64,000 nucleotides of DNA from Tolypocladium sp. Sup5 PDA-1 (lineage: Eukaryota > Ascomycota > Sordariomycetes > Hypocreales > Ophiocordycipitaceae): assembly GCA_000750105.3 (NCBI GenBank), contig JPHH03000004.1:62001-126000 (forward strand), given 5' to 3'. Below, one piece after another: positions 55,995-64,000 of this stretch. The stretch's first letter is position 1. Every line of letters begins with the position of its first letter. Under the pieces are notes generated by a model. That model had not been told where the DNA came from. It worked only from the letters and a program-made list of their open reading frames with translations, and did not search any database. Position numbers and translations under genes: made by a program.

Positions 55995-57383
55995 ATGGCG
56001 CACAACCGCAAATACGCAGCTCTCCCTGATCTGGTAAACCGCCTCTCTAGGTTCCAGTCGCGGCGAAGCCGATGCTGACCATGCTAGGACTCCGCGCCGG
56101 ATATTTACGAGACCCCAGAGCTGACAGACGACAATTCTACCGTGCCTGTAAGCATGGCCCAGCTCTGTGAATGTGCGACTGCTTGCTTACGCCCCTCGTA
56201 GACCACGGCGAATCGAGCCCAGTCCGACGATGAATTCTACGATGTTGACGACGACGAGACACAAGCCATTTCACGCTCCCGACTACGAATCAACGAGGCC
56301 CGATCCCGCTTCTTACCCGCCAATGTTGACGCGAATGGGGTGGACTTCTCCGACCGCGTTGATGGAAAGCGCAAGTCCTACAAGGCGTCCAGCCGGCGCC
56401 AACGCATACTGGAGGATGGCACCGAAGAGCTCGGAGATCTATCCGACGATGACGATGAAGAGAGCCTGGAGAGAAGAATTGCTCGGCTGAGGCGGGAAGT
56501 GGAGGAAGCCAAGGAGGACTACGCGAAACGGAAGTCCGCATCGGCGACACAAGCGGGCGATACCGCGCCCGACGACGAAAGATTGGAGTCTCTCAGCCAG
56601 GTTCTGGATGGCATCTCAAACCCTACCAGAGTCGGTGCTACGCTGGGAACAACGAAGGCTCCCTCATTTCAATCAAAGCCCACCAAACCGGACGAGACGC
56701 CGACGGCAGATGGCCCCACGTATACCGTCACCTACGCGCCGACATACGAGCAGAGTCATGCCTTGGCCAAGGCTGCCGACTTTGATCGCCGGCTCCTGAT
56801 GCTGGAAAGGGCCCTGGGGATAAGCTCCTCATCGATGCCCGAGGCTGGCCAAGACGGACTTCCCCGAGCCATACTCACGACCCTGGACTCGATGGAAAAG
56901 CAAATATCCACCCTCTCCCAGGCATCGACGGCCAATTTGGATGCCATCAGCCGGCGAGTAAGGACGCTGGCATCCGAGCAAGACAAACTGAACGATTCTC
57001 GGGAGAAGGCCAAGGCTCTGCGCGAGGAACTCGGGAAACATGGGCCAACATCCCCTACGGACGAGTCCGAGCAGGAAGCGAAGATCAACGCCCTCTACGG
57101 GATCTTGCCTACGATTGAGAATCTGACCCCTGTGCTGCCTCCCCTGCTGGACAGACTGAGGTCCCTCCGAGCCATTCACGCCGACGCGGCGACGGCGAGT
57201 CAGACGCTGGACCGCATCGAAACGCAGCAGACAGAAATGACGGGGGAGCTGAAGCAGTGGAAGGAGGGGCTTGAAAAGATGGAGAATGCCATGAGGGACG
57301 GAGACACGGCTGTAAAGGGCAACATGAAGGTGATGGAAGGCTGGGTCAAGGGTCTCGAGCAGCGGATGGCCAAGTTGACTTAG
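55995..57383 (+). CDS. Dynactin subunit 2 (dynamitin/p50)
   Basis: Three exons (55995-56033, 56088-56147, 56202-57383) give 426 residues. Seen: MAHNRKYAALPDL, then DSAPDIYETPEL, matching the family start (K-Y-A-x-L-P, P-D-x-Y-E-T); FYDVDDDE; ARSRFLPANVDANGVDFSD; KRKSYKASSRRQRILEDGTEE; and several predicted coiled coils (residues about 135-160, 260-300 and 355-425). Known: dynamitin forms the shoulder of dynactin with p150 and p24 and is needed for dynein-driven transport of nuclei and vesicles. The small 5' exons (13 and 20 codons) both end between codons. In filamentous fungi dynactin mutants have nuclear-distribution defects. The assignment rests on the N-terminal peptide and coiled-coil layout. 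Confidence 0.9.
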
Positions 57384-57914
57384 TCGCGAATGTTCTCAGC
57401 GTTATTATGATGACTGTGATACCCAATTGAGAACTTTCACGCCAAACGTTGCGTAATTTGAGCCTTTTTAACTGGCATGCAGCTTTCTCTTGCCCGTGGC
57501 CTGACGGCTTGGGTTTGAGTGAACCTCAGTCGCTGGTGGCTGGGACCGGCAGTTGGGTCACGTGGGCGGCCCATCACATAACTATAGTTTCGCAAAGCGG
57601 GCTGCAGGCCAGCTTTTCTTCTCTTCCTCCATATCGCAGGACGCGGCCACAGTAATCGTGACTTGTTGCACCAACAATTCGTGTCGCATGGTAAGCACCC
57701 TCTTATTGTTGTCTGGACTGTTTTAATGGGGATGATGCTCCAAAATAGCATGTATTACCTGAATACTCTTTGATGTACCATTTATCACCAAGATCTCTGA
57801 CCCAAACCCACCTTTCACGTTGCTTGATGGAACAGCTATGGCTTGCAAACAACAAGGCTAACATTCGTGAAGCCTTTCTAGGATACCGTGATAGACATTC
57901 CCGTCTCGCCTGCG
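57384..57914. other. Intergenic between dynamitin and MOCS2A
   Basis: Contains the 3' flank of dynamitin and the promoter or leader of cnxG. The leader may have its own intron upstream of 57915, but I could not define it. Confidence 0.5.
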
Positions 57915-58202
57915 ATGACGTCTGTTCCCAAGCCGGCAAAGGGCCACTTCAATGTGCTGTACTTTGCCAGCGCGAGCTCCTACACGGGCAAGGACCACGA
58001 GGCCCTGCCGGCACCGTTGCCGCTGAGCAAGCTCTTCGCCGAGCTGGAAGCGAGGCACCCGGGCGTAAAGGCCAAGATACTGGACTCGTGCTTGGTGACG
58101 GTCAACCTTGACTATGTAGATGTGCCGGAGGGTGATGCAGACGGCGCTCTGATCCAAGAAGCGGACGAGGTCGCGATAATACCTCCGGTCAGCTCTGGGT
58201 GA
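57915..58202 (+). CDS. cnxG: Molybdopterin synthase sulfur-carrier subunit (MOCS2A/CnxG/MoaD-like)
   Basis: A single exon of 95 residues. Seen: a beta-grasp start FNVLYFASASSYTGKD, LPLSKLFAELEARHPG, LVTVNLDYVD, and the end DEVAIIPPVSSG. Known: MoaD-type proteins carry sulfur as a C-terminal thiocarboxylate and with MoaE (CnxH) convert precursor Z to molybdopterin, needed for nitrate reductase and xanthine dehydrogenase. The canonical C-terminus is Gly-Gly; here it is Ser-Gly, keeping the reactive terminal Gly. An in-frame upstream ATG at 57888 would add 9 residues (MIDIPVSPA); the ATG at 57915 was preferred because it gives MTSVPKPAKGHF. It converges with the PSI-domain gene, 114 bp between stops. 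Confidence 0.9.
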   Translation: MTSVPKPAKGHFNVLYFASASSYTGKDHEALPAPLPLSKLFAELEARHPGVKAKILDSCLVTVNLDYVDVPEGDADGALIQEADEVAIIPPVSSG

Positions 58203-58316
58203 ATGCTAGGAGAGTTCTCAAGCAAAGTGTGTATGACGACGTGCTGGAAGGCAGCTTGAATGTGCTCCTGACGGGCCTTGTCGATGATTCCTGGCAGAGG
58301 CCAGCACAGGCTGGTC

Positions 58317-58887
58317 CTATGGCCCGCCATGGATTGCGTTGACACCCTGCGCATTCGCAAGCAGAGGGTCTCGCTCTTGGCCATATGCCGGGCCCAGAGC
58401 TTCTCGCCAGCGATACCTCCATTCTTGCCGCCAGTTCGGCGTCCGCTTCGTGTATCGCCGCCATCGGATCATGGCGACGACGTTGAGGAACACAAACAAG
58501 GCAACCACTACGGTGGCGACGACGGCGACGACGGCAGTCAAGCTCGTAGTCGACGAGACGCGGCAACCAAAGGGCCGCGAGCGAAGCTCCCATCGCTCGG
58601 CTGGGTGAGGGCATACATGCTCGTCGTATGCCGGGGCCAGCAGCGGGATCTTGTACGAGTTGGGGACGCACGACCACGTCTACGAAGCATATGAGTAACA
58701 TGGAAATCGAATTCAACTGCAAAACGAAACTCACATATGGGCACCAGCTGCATTCATGTTCATCCAAGCATCCGTCGCAATCCTGGCGTGCCCAGCATCG
58801 AATCAGGTGCTCGAGGTCCTCGTCCGCGACGGAGAAGTTGCCGCGGAAGGAGTGGATGGCCGACGGTTCTAGAGGGGACGAGTCCAT
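58317..58887 (-). CDS. PSI-domain single-pass membrane protein
   Basis: Two exons (58735-58887 and 58317-58679, complement) give 171 residues. Seen: a Cys-rich PSI-like module (CWARQDCDGCL, HECSWCPY joined to TWSCVPNS, then a VCP and FGC further on; eight Cys in all) at about 31-87; one membrane helix at about 93-118 (VVAVVATVVVALFVFLNVV); and a very basic juxtamembrane tail (IRWRRYTKRTPNWRQEWRYR). The C-terminus contains ERDPLL, which fits an acidic di-leucine sorting signal. There is no obvious signal peptide, so an N-out signal anchor is likely by the positive-inside rule (inference). I recall similar uncharacterised fungal proteins but know no function. Confidence 0.83.
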
Positions 58888-59911
58888 CGCGCGGATGAAC
58901 TGTGATCAATCCGCGCTCGTCTGTTGGGAGCTCTTCGATCCGGACCCTGCCGACGAGGGATGATGGCGATGGCGACGGTGATGGTGACCTGCCTGGGCCG
59001 ATGTTGGTGGATGCTCGACGGATTAGTCTGTGCGGGGAAAGTCTCCTTTGTCGCAGCCACAACGGCTTCCGGCGACCTGCACCATCCCTTCGCGACATCA
59101 GCTCAGCTGATGCCGTGTCACTCACTCTGTTTAGTTTGTGTTGCGGCCCAATGCGTGGAAATGTGATTTTGTCACCAATTTTGTATGAATCGATTCCTGA
59201 ACGAGAAGTCTGTCAATGCTGCGGTCGGGATTCGCACACAACGCGTGGCGCAGTGATAATGAGAACAATGTCAAAATGTCACCGTCGCGGTTGCTGATGT
59301 GCTCTTTGCCCACGGTCGATTCGCTCATATAGCGGCATACAGCAAGAGTGTATAGAAGCCCTGTTGCGTGTTAGGCCAAGGTTGTCTGTAAGACTCAACT
59401 TGTCAGCCCATGTCCTTTGAGGTGCTGCCTCACAGATAATCCGGCAATAGCATACACAGGAAATATGTTCAACCAATGAATGAATGAAGGTTCGTTGTTC
59501 GACTGAGCGAGTTGATGATGATGATGGCCCCCAATGTCATGTTTGCTCTCGACACTCCTGGGCTCATGGAGCCATGGCCTGTGGTTCATGACAGGGTATG
59601 CCAATACCTTCTTGGTAACCGCCCATGGAGAAGCAGGCAGCTTGTGAGAGTTCATTCACCTCAGCTAAGCAGGTCGGCATCACAGCCATTCACGCCGCCC
59701 AGAGCTGAAAACGTAGAACCGTCGTTACACAACGGGCGTCACCGGCGTCACCCCGCACCACGCCCTTGCGTGTAAGCTGCGCTTGCTCCGTATAAACCTC
59801 CCCATTCACGATATCCCGCCTCACATCGTGAATCCTTCACTTTACAAAATCCAAGCTCAGAGGCACAATTCAAGCTATTCTTAAAGACATACCAGGAGAA
59901 CAAGGGGAAAG
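58888..59911. other. Divergent promoter between the PSI-domain and GFA genes
   Basis: About 1 kb without a supported gene. A TATAAA at 59791-59796 lies 116 bp before the GFA-domain start, and a short (GAT)n is near 59513-59524. Confidence 0.55.
59791..59796 (+). promoter_or_regulatory. TATA box candidate of the GFA-domain gene
   Basis: TATAAA, 116 bp upstream of the ATG at 59912, followed by a pyrimidine-rich stretch. Confidence 0.45.
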
Positions 59912-61117
59912 ATGGCCACTGACAGCTCCGACATCGAGCTCACGGCTCAATGCCTCTGCAAAGCGCAGACCTTCACTGCCAGCATTCCAGGCTCCTCGCT
60001 CCCGCTCACGGCAACATTCTGCCACTGCACCTCGTGCCGCCACCTCACCGGCGGGATGCACAGCACCGGCCTGGCCTGGCCCGGCGCCGCAGACGACATC
60101 GTCAAGGCCCCGCTCGCGGAGTACGTCTTCTCGCCGAGGCTCACCCTCCTCTTCTGCGGCACCTGCTCCAGCCCCATGTTCTGGCGCGAGCGGCTCGAGG
60201 GCAAGGCGGACGCGTACGAGGCCTTTACCGGCGTGCTCTCCAACAATCCCGTCCCGGGGCTCGTCCAGGTCAAGGAGCACATCTTCGTGGGCGACACGCT
60301 CGACGGCGGCGTGGCCGTGTGGCAGCGACACCTGAACAGGGACGACGACGCCAAGGGGGCCCCTATCCCTTGCTTTAGCGAGTGGCGGCACAAGAGCGAG
60401 GGTCTGGACCCTGACACGCTCTCTGTGAAGAACGCAGACACTGTTCCAGATGAGATCCCATTTCACTGCCGCTGCAAGGGCGTCAACCTCGTCCTCCGCC
60501 GCGGCGCCGCCGCCTTCGCAGCCATGGACTCAGCCAAGCTCCCCTGGTTCGTCGAGCCCGGGACGCACAAGCTCCTCGCCGGCTTCGACGCCTGCAACTC
60601 GTGCCGCAAGACGAGCGGCGTCGACGTCTTCAACTGGACCTTTGCCCTCCTCCAGCACATCGACTACCCTAGCGGCGACAGCGGCAGTTTCCCAAGCACG
60701 ACGCCCGCCCTCAAAGCCGCCGTCAGTAGCCCCAGCCGCGACCCGCGCCTCGGCACGCTGGCCATGTACGCCAGCTCCGCGGACGTGCAGCGCTACTTCT
60801 GCTCCCGCTGCTCCGCGTCCGTCTTCTACGCCGTGGACAGCCGCCAGGACATGGTGGACCTGGCGGCCGGGCTGCTGGACGCGCCAGATGGGTCTCGCGC
60901 GGAGAGCACCCTGGTTTGGGCGCATGGACTGATGGTTTGGTCGGATGATGCCAAGGGCGGGTGGAAGGAGGAGCTCGTGGATGCCATGAAGAGGAACGCG
61001 GAGGCTTGGAGGATCGACAAGGGAATACCCAAGATCTGGGCGGTGGTTGCTTGGGAGGAGAAGGATGCGAAGGCGAAGGCGAAGGCGGCGGCGGCGGCGG
61101 CGGCGGCGAAAAGTTAG
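59912..61117 (+). CDS. Tandem GFA (CENP-V-type) domain protein
   Basis: A single exon of 401 residues. Seen: GFA domain 1 (CLCKAQTF, FCHCTSCRHLTGG, LLFCGTCSSPMFW) at about 14-130 and domain 2 (FHCRCKGVNLVL, DACNSCRKTSGVDVFNW, RYFCSRCSASVFY) at about 185-330. Both keep the Cys ligands of the family's zinc sites, though the first Cys of the CHC motif in domain 2 reads AC. The tail is Lys/Ala-rich, from AAG/GCG repeats. Known: GFA-fold proteins are named after a bacterial glutathione-dependent formaldehyde-activating enzyme whose catalytic role is disputed; most fungal members are uncharacterised. A role in S-hydroxymethylglutathione chemistry is only a family guess. No intron was needed to keep both domains intact. 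Confidence 0.88.
   Translation: MATDSSDIELTAQCLCKAQTFTASIPGSSLPLTATFCHCTSCRHLTGGMHSTGLAWPGAADDIVKAPLAEYVFSPRLTLLFCGTCSSPMFWRERLEGKADAYEAFTGVLSNNPVPGLVQVKEHIFVGDTLDGGVAVWQRHLNRDDDAKGAPIPCFSEWRHKSEGLDPDTLSVKNADTVPDEIPFHCRCKGVNLVLRRGAAAFAAMDSAKLPWFVEPGTHKLLAGFDACNSCRKTSGVDVFNWTFALLQHIDYPSGDSGSFPSTTPALKAAVSSPSRDPRLGTLAMYASSADVQRYFCSRCSASVFYAVDSRQDMVDLAAGLLDAPDGSRAESTLVWAHGLMVWSDDAKGGWKEELVDAMKRNAEAWRIDKGIPKIWAVVAWEEKDAKAKAKAAAAAAAAKS
61061..61113. repeat. GCGAAG/GCG repeat at the 3' end of the GFA-domain CDS
   Basis: GCGAAG units followed by GCG units encode the KAKAKAAAAAAAA tail; likely length-variable. Confidence 0.85.
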
Positions 61118-61419
61118 TCCAAAGTCTTGCTCTGAATCGGCTCTGGCAGCATTAGTTTGTAAATTTGGCGGTGAACAAATCGAGCACGTCCGTAGTCGTA
61201 GCTGAAGCCGGTGGCGAGGCTAAGGTGTGCAATTCCCACAATCTGGCTATTCAAGACGCTGCCCGGCAAGAGGCAACAGTTCAGAGGATAACGCAATGTG
61301 CCTTGTAAACCTGTCGTAAGAATGGCCCCATCTAGTATACACACAGCCAGTATAAGACATGTATACGGGGCCCTATGGTCCAGTGAACGTGCATCGTCCG
61401 GACCGTCCAACCATCATAC
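61118..61419. other. Convergent 3' flanks
   Basis: 302 bp between the GFA-domain (+) and long disordered-protein (-) stop codons; nothing else seen. Confidence 0.6.
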
Positions 61420-63789
61420 TCAGATGAGCCCCCCCGTCATGGCAATCTCGCGCGACCGACGCACCTGCTGCTTCAGCTTCCTCATCTCTGCTCGCTTTCT
61501 CCTGGCGCGCTGCTCGCTGCCCTCGCCGGGTCGCGGGTCGCCAAAAGCCTCCAGCGCCATCAAGTCTGCCAAGAACCGACGGATTCGCAGGCCGGTTTTG
61601 TTGCGGACAAACGCGTCGACCTCTTCGTCGCAGGCGGCTGATGCTGCTACGTGCAAGCCTCGCAAGACGTCGCGATCTGCAATCTCACGATTGTCAAAGT
61701 CTACCTCGTAGGAATTGATACCTCCTCGGATAGAGGATGTTCTCTTGGGTACGTTGGGCGGAGCGTATGCTCGAGACGGGATGCCCCTGCTGCTCCGACA
61801 GCAGATCCTAACATGACTGGGGTCGTAGCGAGAGACCGGCCGCCTGTGTCTCCGGCTCGATTGAGTTGTTCGTTGGCTAGCTATTGTAGGCTTTGTCTCG
61901 GCTACTAGTCGGGCTGTCTTCTCCAACTCCTCTTCCAAGTTCGAAATAGAACCACCCTGGCGTCCCCATATGGAAGGCAGGGCTGATGAGACAAGACCAC
62001 GGTCTGTTTCAAGTGCAGTGGAGCCTTGCGTCTTTCCCATGCCTTGGGATATCTCCCGGCCAAGCAAGGTTCCGTAGGGCCCTGGAGATAGGAGTTCTCG
62101 CTCGAATTTCTTCGCATCGCGAGCCAACTGCGCCTGGTCTGACTGCAACCGTACCGAACGATCATCTGGATAACGATCATGGTTGCGGGTTGTATTCTTG
62201 CTCTTTGCTTGTGGACCGTTGCCGTGGCAGGCTTCAACATGGGCATTCGCCTTGGGCAATGTCACCGAGTACCGGCGACCTGTAACCTCTACCCGCGGCA
62301 GCGGCCTAGGCTCGAGGGCGCCTTTTGCGTCCATTTCTTTGCGCTTTGCCCGTGTGCCCGGCCCGCCAGATATGTCTCTCGGACTCGGATCCTCAGAACC
62401 GCAATTCGGGCGCTCCACTGGTCGAGGGGGCGGTAGCCTGGTTGGCGGCGGCATCCTTGAACTTGGGCCAGCCAAAGCCCTCTGCCTCGGAGCGGCATTT
62501 CCAGGGGCCTGTCTAAAATGTGCCCATTCCGCGTCTGTTGTCTGTTCATCGTCTCCTGGAAAGCATGGCAGGCAATGACTCTTCGATTTCTTGTGTTTCG
62601 GGACTCGCTTCTTTCGCACAGGCGCCTCGTCCATGAGGGCGTATCTCCACTCGTCCATGTCCTGGGATGGAGCAAACGATATTTCAGTGTTTGTGCTGTT
62701 GCTAGGGCATCGTCCAGGGTGCCCGTCGACTTGCGATGGGTGTAAGTATCTTCTGATGGTGACTGGTGGGTGGCGTCGACGTGATGGTCGCGCGGTGCCG
62801 CAGTTCGTCGGGTAACCGGGTAGCCACTGAGCTTGGTCCTTTGACGTTACCGCTAAGCCTGCCGCCCGGAACTCGGGACGGAACGGCATAAGTGCTGATA
62901 CCGTGTGAAGTGTTTCGCCAGACTTTGTTGGCGTAGGAGTGGAGTGTACTGTTTTGCCCTTGACCCCGGTATTCTCGGCATAACGGTGAAGGTCTTTGGT
63001 GAAGCGATCCAACGCGTCTCGCCGACTCGAGGTTCTGGATTGGTTGTCATACGCATATGTGGGCGCCACGTTCGATTTTGGTATCTTGCTGAATACTCGA
63101 TCGCCTTGCTTGATGGCCGAAAAGAGACGGAGTTGCTGGATAACGGTTCTGGATATCGCTTCCACAAGCGCTGAGTCGACTGATGTGTGCTTTGATGCTC
63201 TGGCAATATCTGCGGCGGCGTCGCCAAAACAGCGGCGACGAGTGGTAGGCATGGCCTTGTCCTTGGTGGGCATGAGCCTTCCTTGGGCAGAGGTCGTAGG
63301 ACGCAGCGGGGGAGCGTTGAGATTGGTCGATATTTCAGGAACGGGACGGCTCGCGGTTCTGGGCCGGCGCAAAGGCATATTGTTGGAGGGCGGAAGAGGG
63401 AACGAGTCTAAATCAACAGAGGACAGGGAAGTCTCAAACGTCCGATCAGCCGACCATGTTGTATCGGATTGGCGAGTTGCCGGCGCGCCGGGATGCATTT
63501 GCGTCTTGTTCTCTTCCCTCGGTGAGTTGCGCCTCTTGCGTGGTTGTACATCTAGACTGTCCTGGTTCTGTGCTGGCGCATGTTCATGGCCATGCGTTTG
63601 CGGCGGTCGGGTTGGTACCTGAGGTGGGCGTGCCGGGTTGCGAACGCGAATGGGACGTCGAGAGAGGACGAGGACGCGAGACCGTGGACGTATCCTCTCG
63701 AACGAAGCGGTCCGCCGGTGGAGTGGTTTGGTGTTGCGGGTGTTCGCTGACGAAGTGTTTGCCTCGGGAATAGATGCTAGGGAAGCCAT
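61420..63789 (-). CDS. Long, mostly disordered fungal protein of unknown function
   Basis: A single open frame of 789 residues from an ATG at 63787-63789. The first 600 residues are rich in Arg, Pro, Ser and Thr with little predicted order, apart from a helix-like segment near 205-250 (SALVEAISRTVIQQLRLFSAIKQGDRVFS). The C-terminal 110 residues look structured: NSYEVDFDNREIADRDVLRG, then HVAASAACDEEVDAFVRNKT, LRIRRFLADLMALEAFGD and a basic helix to the end. I recall related hypothetical proteins in hypocrealean fungi through this C-terminal block, but no function. The high pI and basic clusters would fit a nuclear or cytoskeletal role, which is speculative. The uninterrupted length is the main evidence that it is a gene. 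Confidence 0.8.
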   Translation of the reverse strand: MASLASIPEANTSSANTRNTKPLHRRTASFERIRPRSRVLVLSRRPIRVRNPARPPQVPTRPPQTHGHEHAPAQNQDSLDVQPRKRRNSPREENKTQMHPGAPATRQSDTTWSADRTFETSLSSVDLDSFPLPPSNNMPLRRPRTASRPVPEISTNLNAPPLRPTTSAQGRLMPTKDKAMPTTRRRCFGDAAADIARASKHTSVDSALVEAISRTVIQQLRLFSAIKQGDRVFSKIPKSNVAPTYAYDNQSRTSSRRDALDRFTKDLHRYAENTGVKGKTVHSTPTPTKSGETLHTVSALMPFRPEFRAAGLAVTSKDQAQWLPGYPTNCGTARPSRRRHPPVTIRRYLHPSQVDGHPGRCPSNSTNTEISFAPSQDMDEWRYALMDEAPVRKKRVPKHKKSKSHCLPCFPGDDEQTTDAEWAHFRQAPGNAAPRQRALAGPSSRMPPPTRLPPPRPVERPNCGSEDPSPRDISGGPGTRAKRKEMDAKGALEPRPLPRVEVTGRRYSVTLPKANAHVEACHGNGPQAKSKNTTRNHDRYPDDRSVRLQSDQAQLARDAKKFERELLSPGPYGTLLGREISQGMGKTQGSTALETDRGLVSSALPSIWGRQGGSISNLEEELEKTARLVAETKPTIASQRTTQSSRRHRRPVSRYDPSHVRICCRSSRGIPSRAYAPPNVPKRTSSIRGGINSYEVDFDNREIADRDVLRGLHVAASAACDEEVDAFVRNKTGLRIRRFLADLMALEAFGDPRPGEGSEQRARRKRAEMRKLKQQVRRSREIAMTGGLI

Positions 63790-64000
63790 CTTGAGGGGAG
63801 AAAAACAACGACAAGATCAAGCCGTGTCCAAGTGAGGCTATTCAAGAAGATGCGGCGTAGAGGCAGCAATGCTCTAGTACAATGGACAAGATGTTGCTCG
63901 ACGGTAACCTAGACATGAGGAGAGCCAACGTCTCGTGCAGCGCGACGCCGCAATGCCGAGCCTGGGATAAGCGTGTCCTGGGGATTCATGTCAAGGTTGG
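63790..64000. other. Upstream flank of the last gene
   Basis: Promoter-side sequence cut by the window edge; nothing else seen. Confidence 0.5.

Overview
The window looks like nuclear DNA of a filamentous ascomycete (Pezizomycotina, probably Sordariomycetes, perhaps Hypocreales). Most genes carry short introns of about 50-70 nt with GTRNGT-type donors, CTRAC branch sites and YAG acceptors. The gene set is fungal: Atg22, CreB-type deubiquitinase, RA/LRR/PP2C adenylate cyclase, Alg12, Mpo1, dynamitin, Rtc4, a NACHT-ankyrin NLR and a BAH-PHD protein. I see no complete transposon, rRNA, tRNA or CRISPR array. All gene models were spliced by hand from reading frame, splice signals and remembered family alignments; no searches were run.

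Layout. 1-437: the 3' end of an unidentified gene. 0.9-9.1 kb: Mpo1 (-), Rpb7 (+), a mitochondrial-looking HpcH/HpaI aldolase (+), a thioredoxin-fold protein (-), a CHORD-CS Hsp90 co-chaperone (+) and a DUF3602 protein (+). 10.3-20.8 kb: Atg22, a BAH-PHD chromatin reader, a complete 1018-residue NLR (HeLo-like N-terminus, NACHT, nine ankyrin repeats, ZZ finger) and capping protein beta, all on +. 20.8-25.0 kb: a gene-poor stretch with small repeats. 25-32.3 kb: an atypical extended SDR, a lipocalin-like orphan, a small CBS-domain protein (-) and a mitochondrial phosphate carrier. 32.3-35.7 kb: a second gene-poor stretch. 35.7-48.8 kb: CreB-type deubiquitinase, divergent YOS1 (-) and ALG12 (+), and the 2180-residue adenylate cyclase (-). 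51.2-64 kb: GH13 alpha-glucosidase, RTC4 (-), dynamitin, MOCS2A/CnxG, a PSI-domain membrane protein (-), a tandem GFA-domain protein and a long disordered protein (-).

Functional threads. CreB, adenylate cyclase and alpha-glucosidase all relate to carbon sensing or carbon use and lie within 17 kb. YOS1 and ALG12 share a 381-bp divergent promoter, and both act in the early secretory pathway. Capping protein beta and dynamitin serve actin and dynein-dynactin. The most unusual objects are the ZZ-tailed NLR with its P-loop on a 25-nt exon, the BAH protein whose PHD finger is interrupted by about 157 residues carrying an AT-hook, an RPB7 terminal intron whose retention would add an acidic repetitive tail, and a GTACTCCGTAC motif that recurs only between genes.
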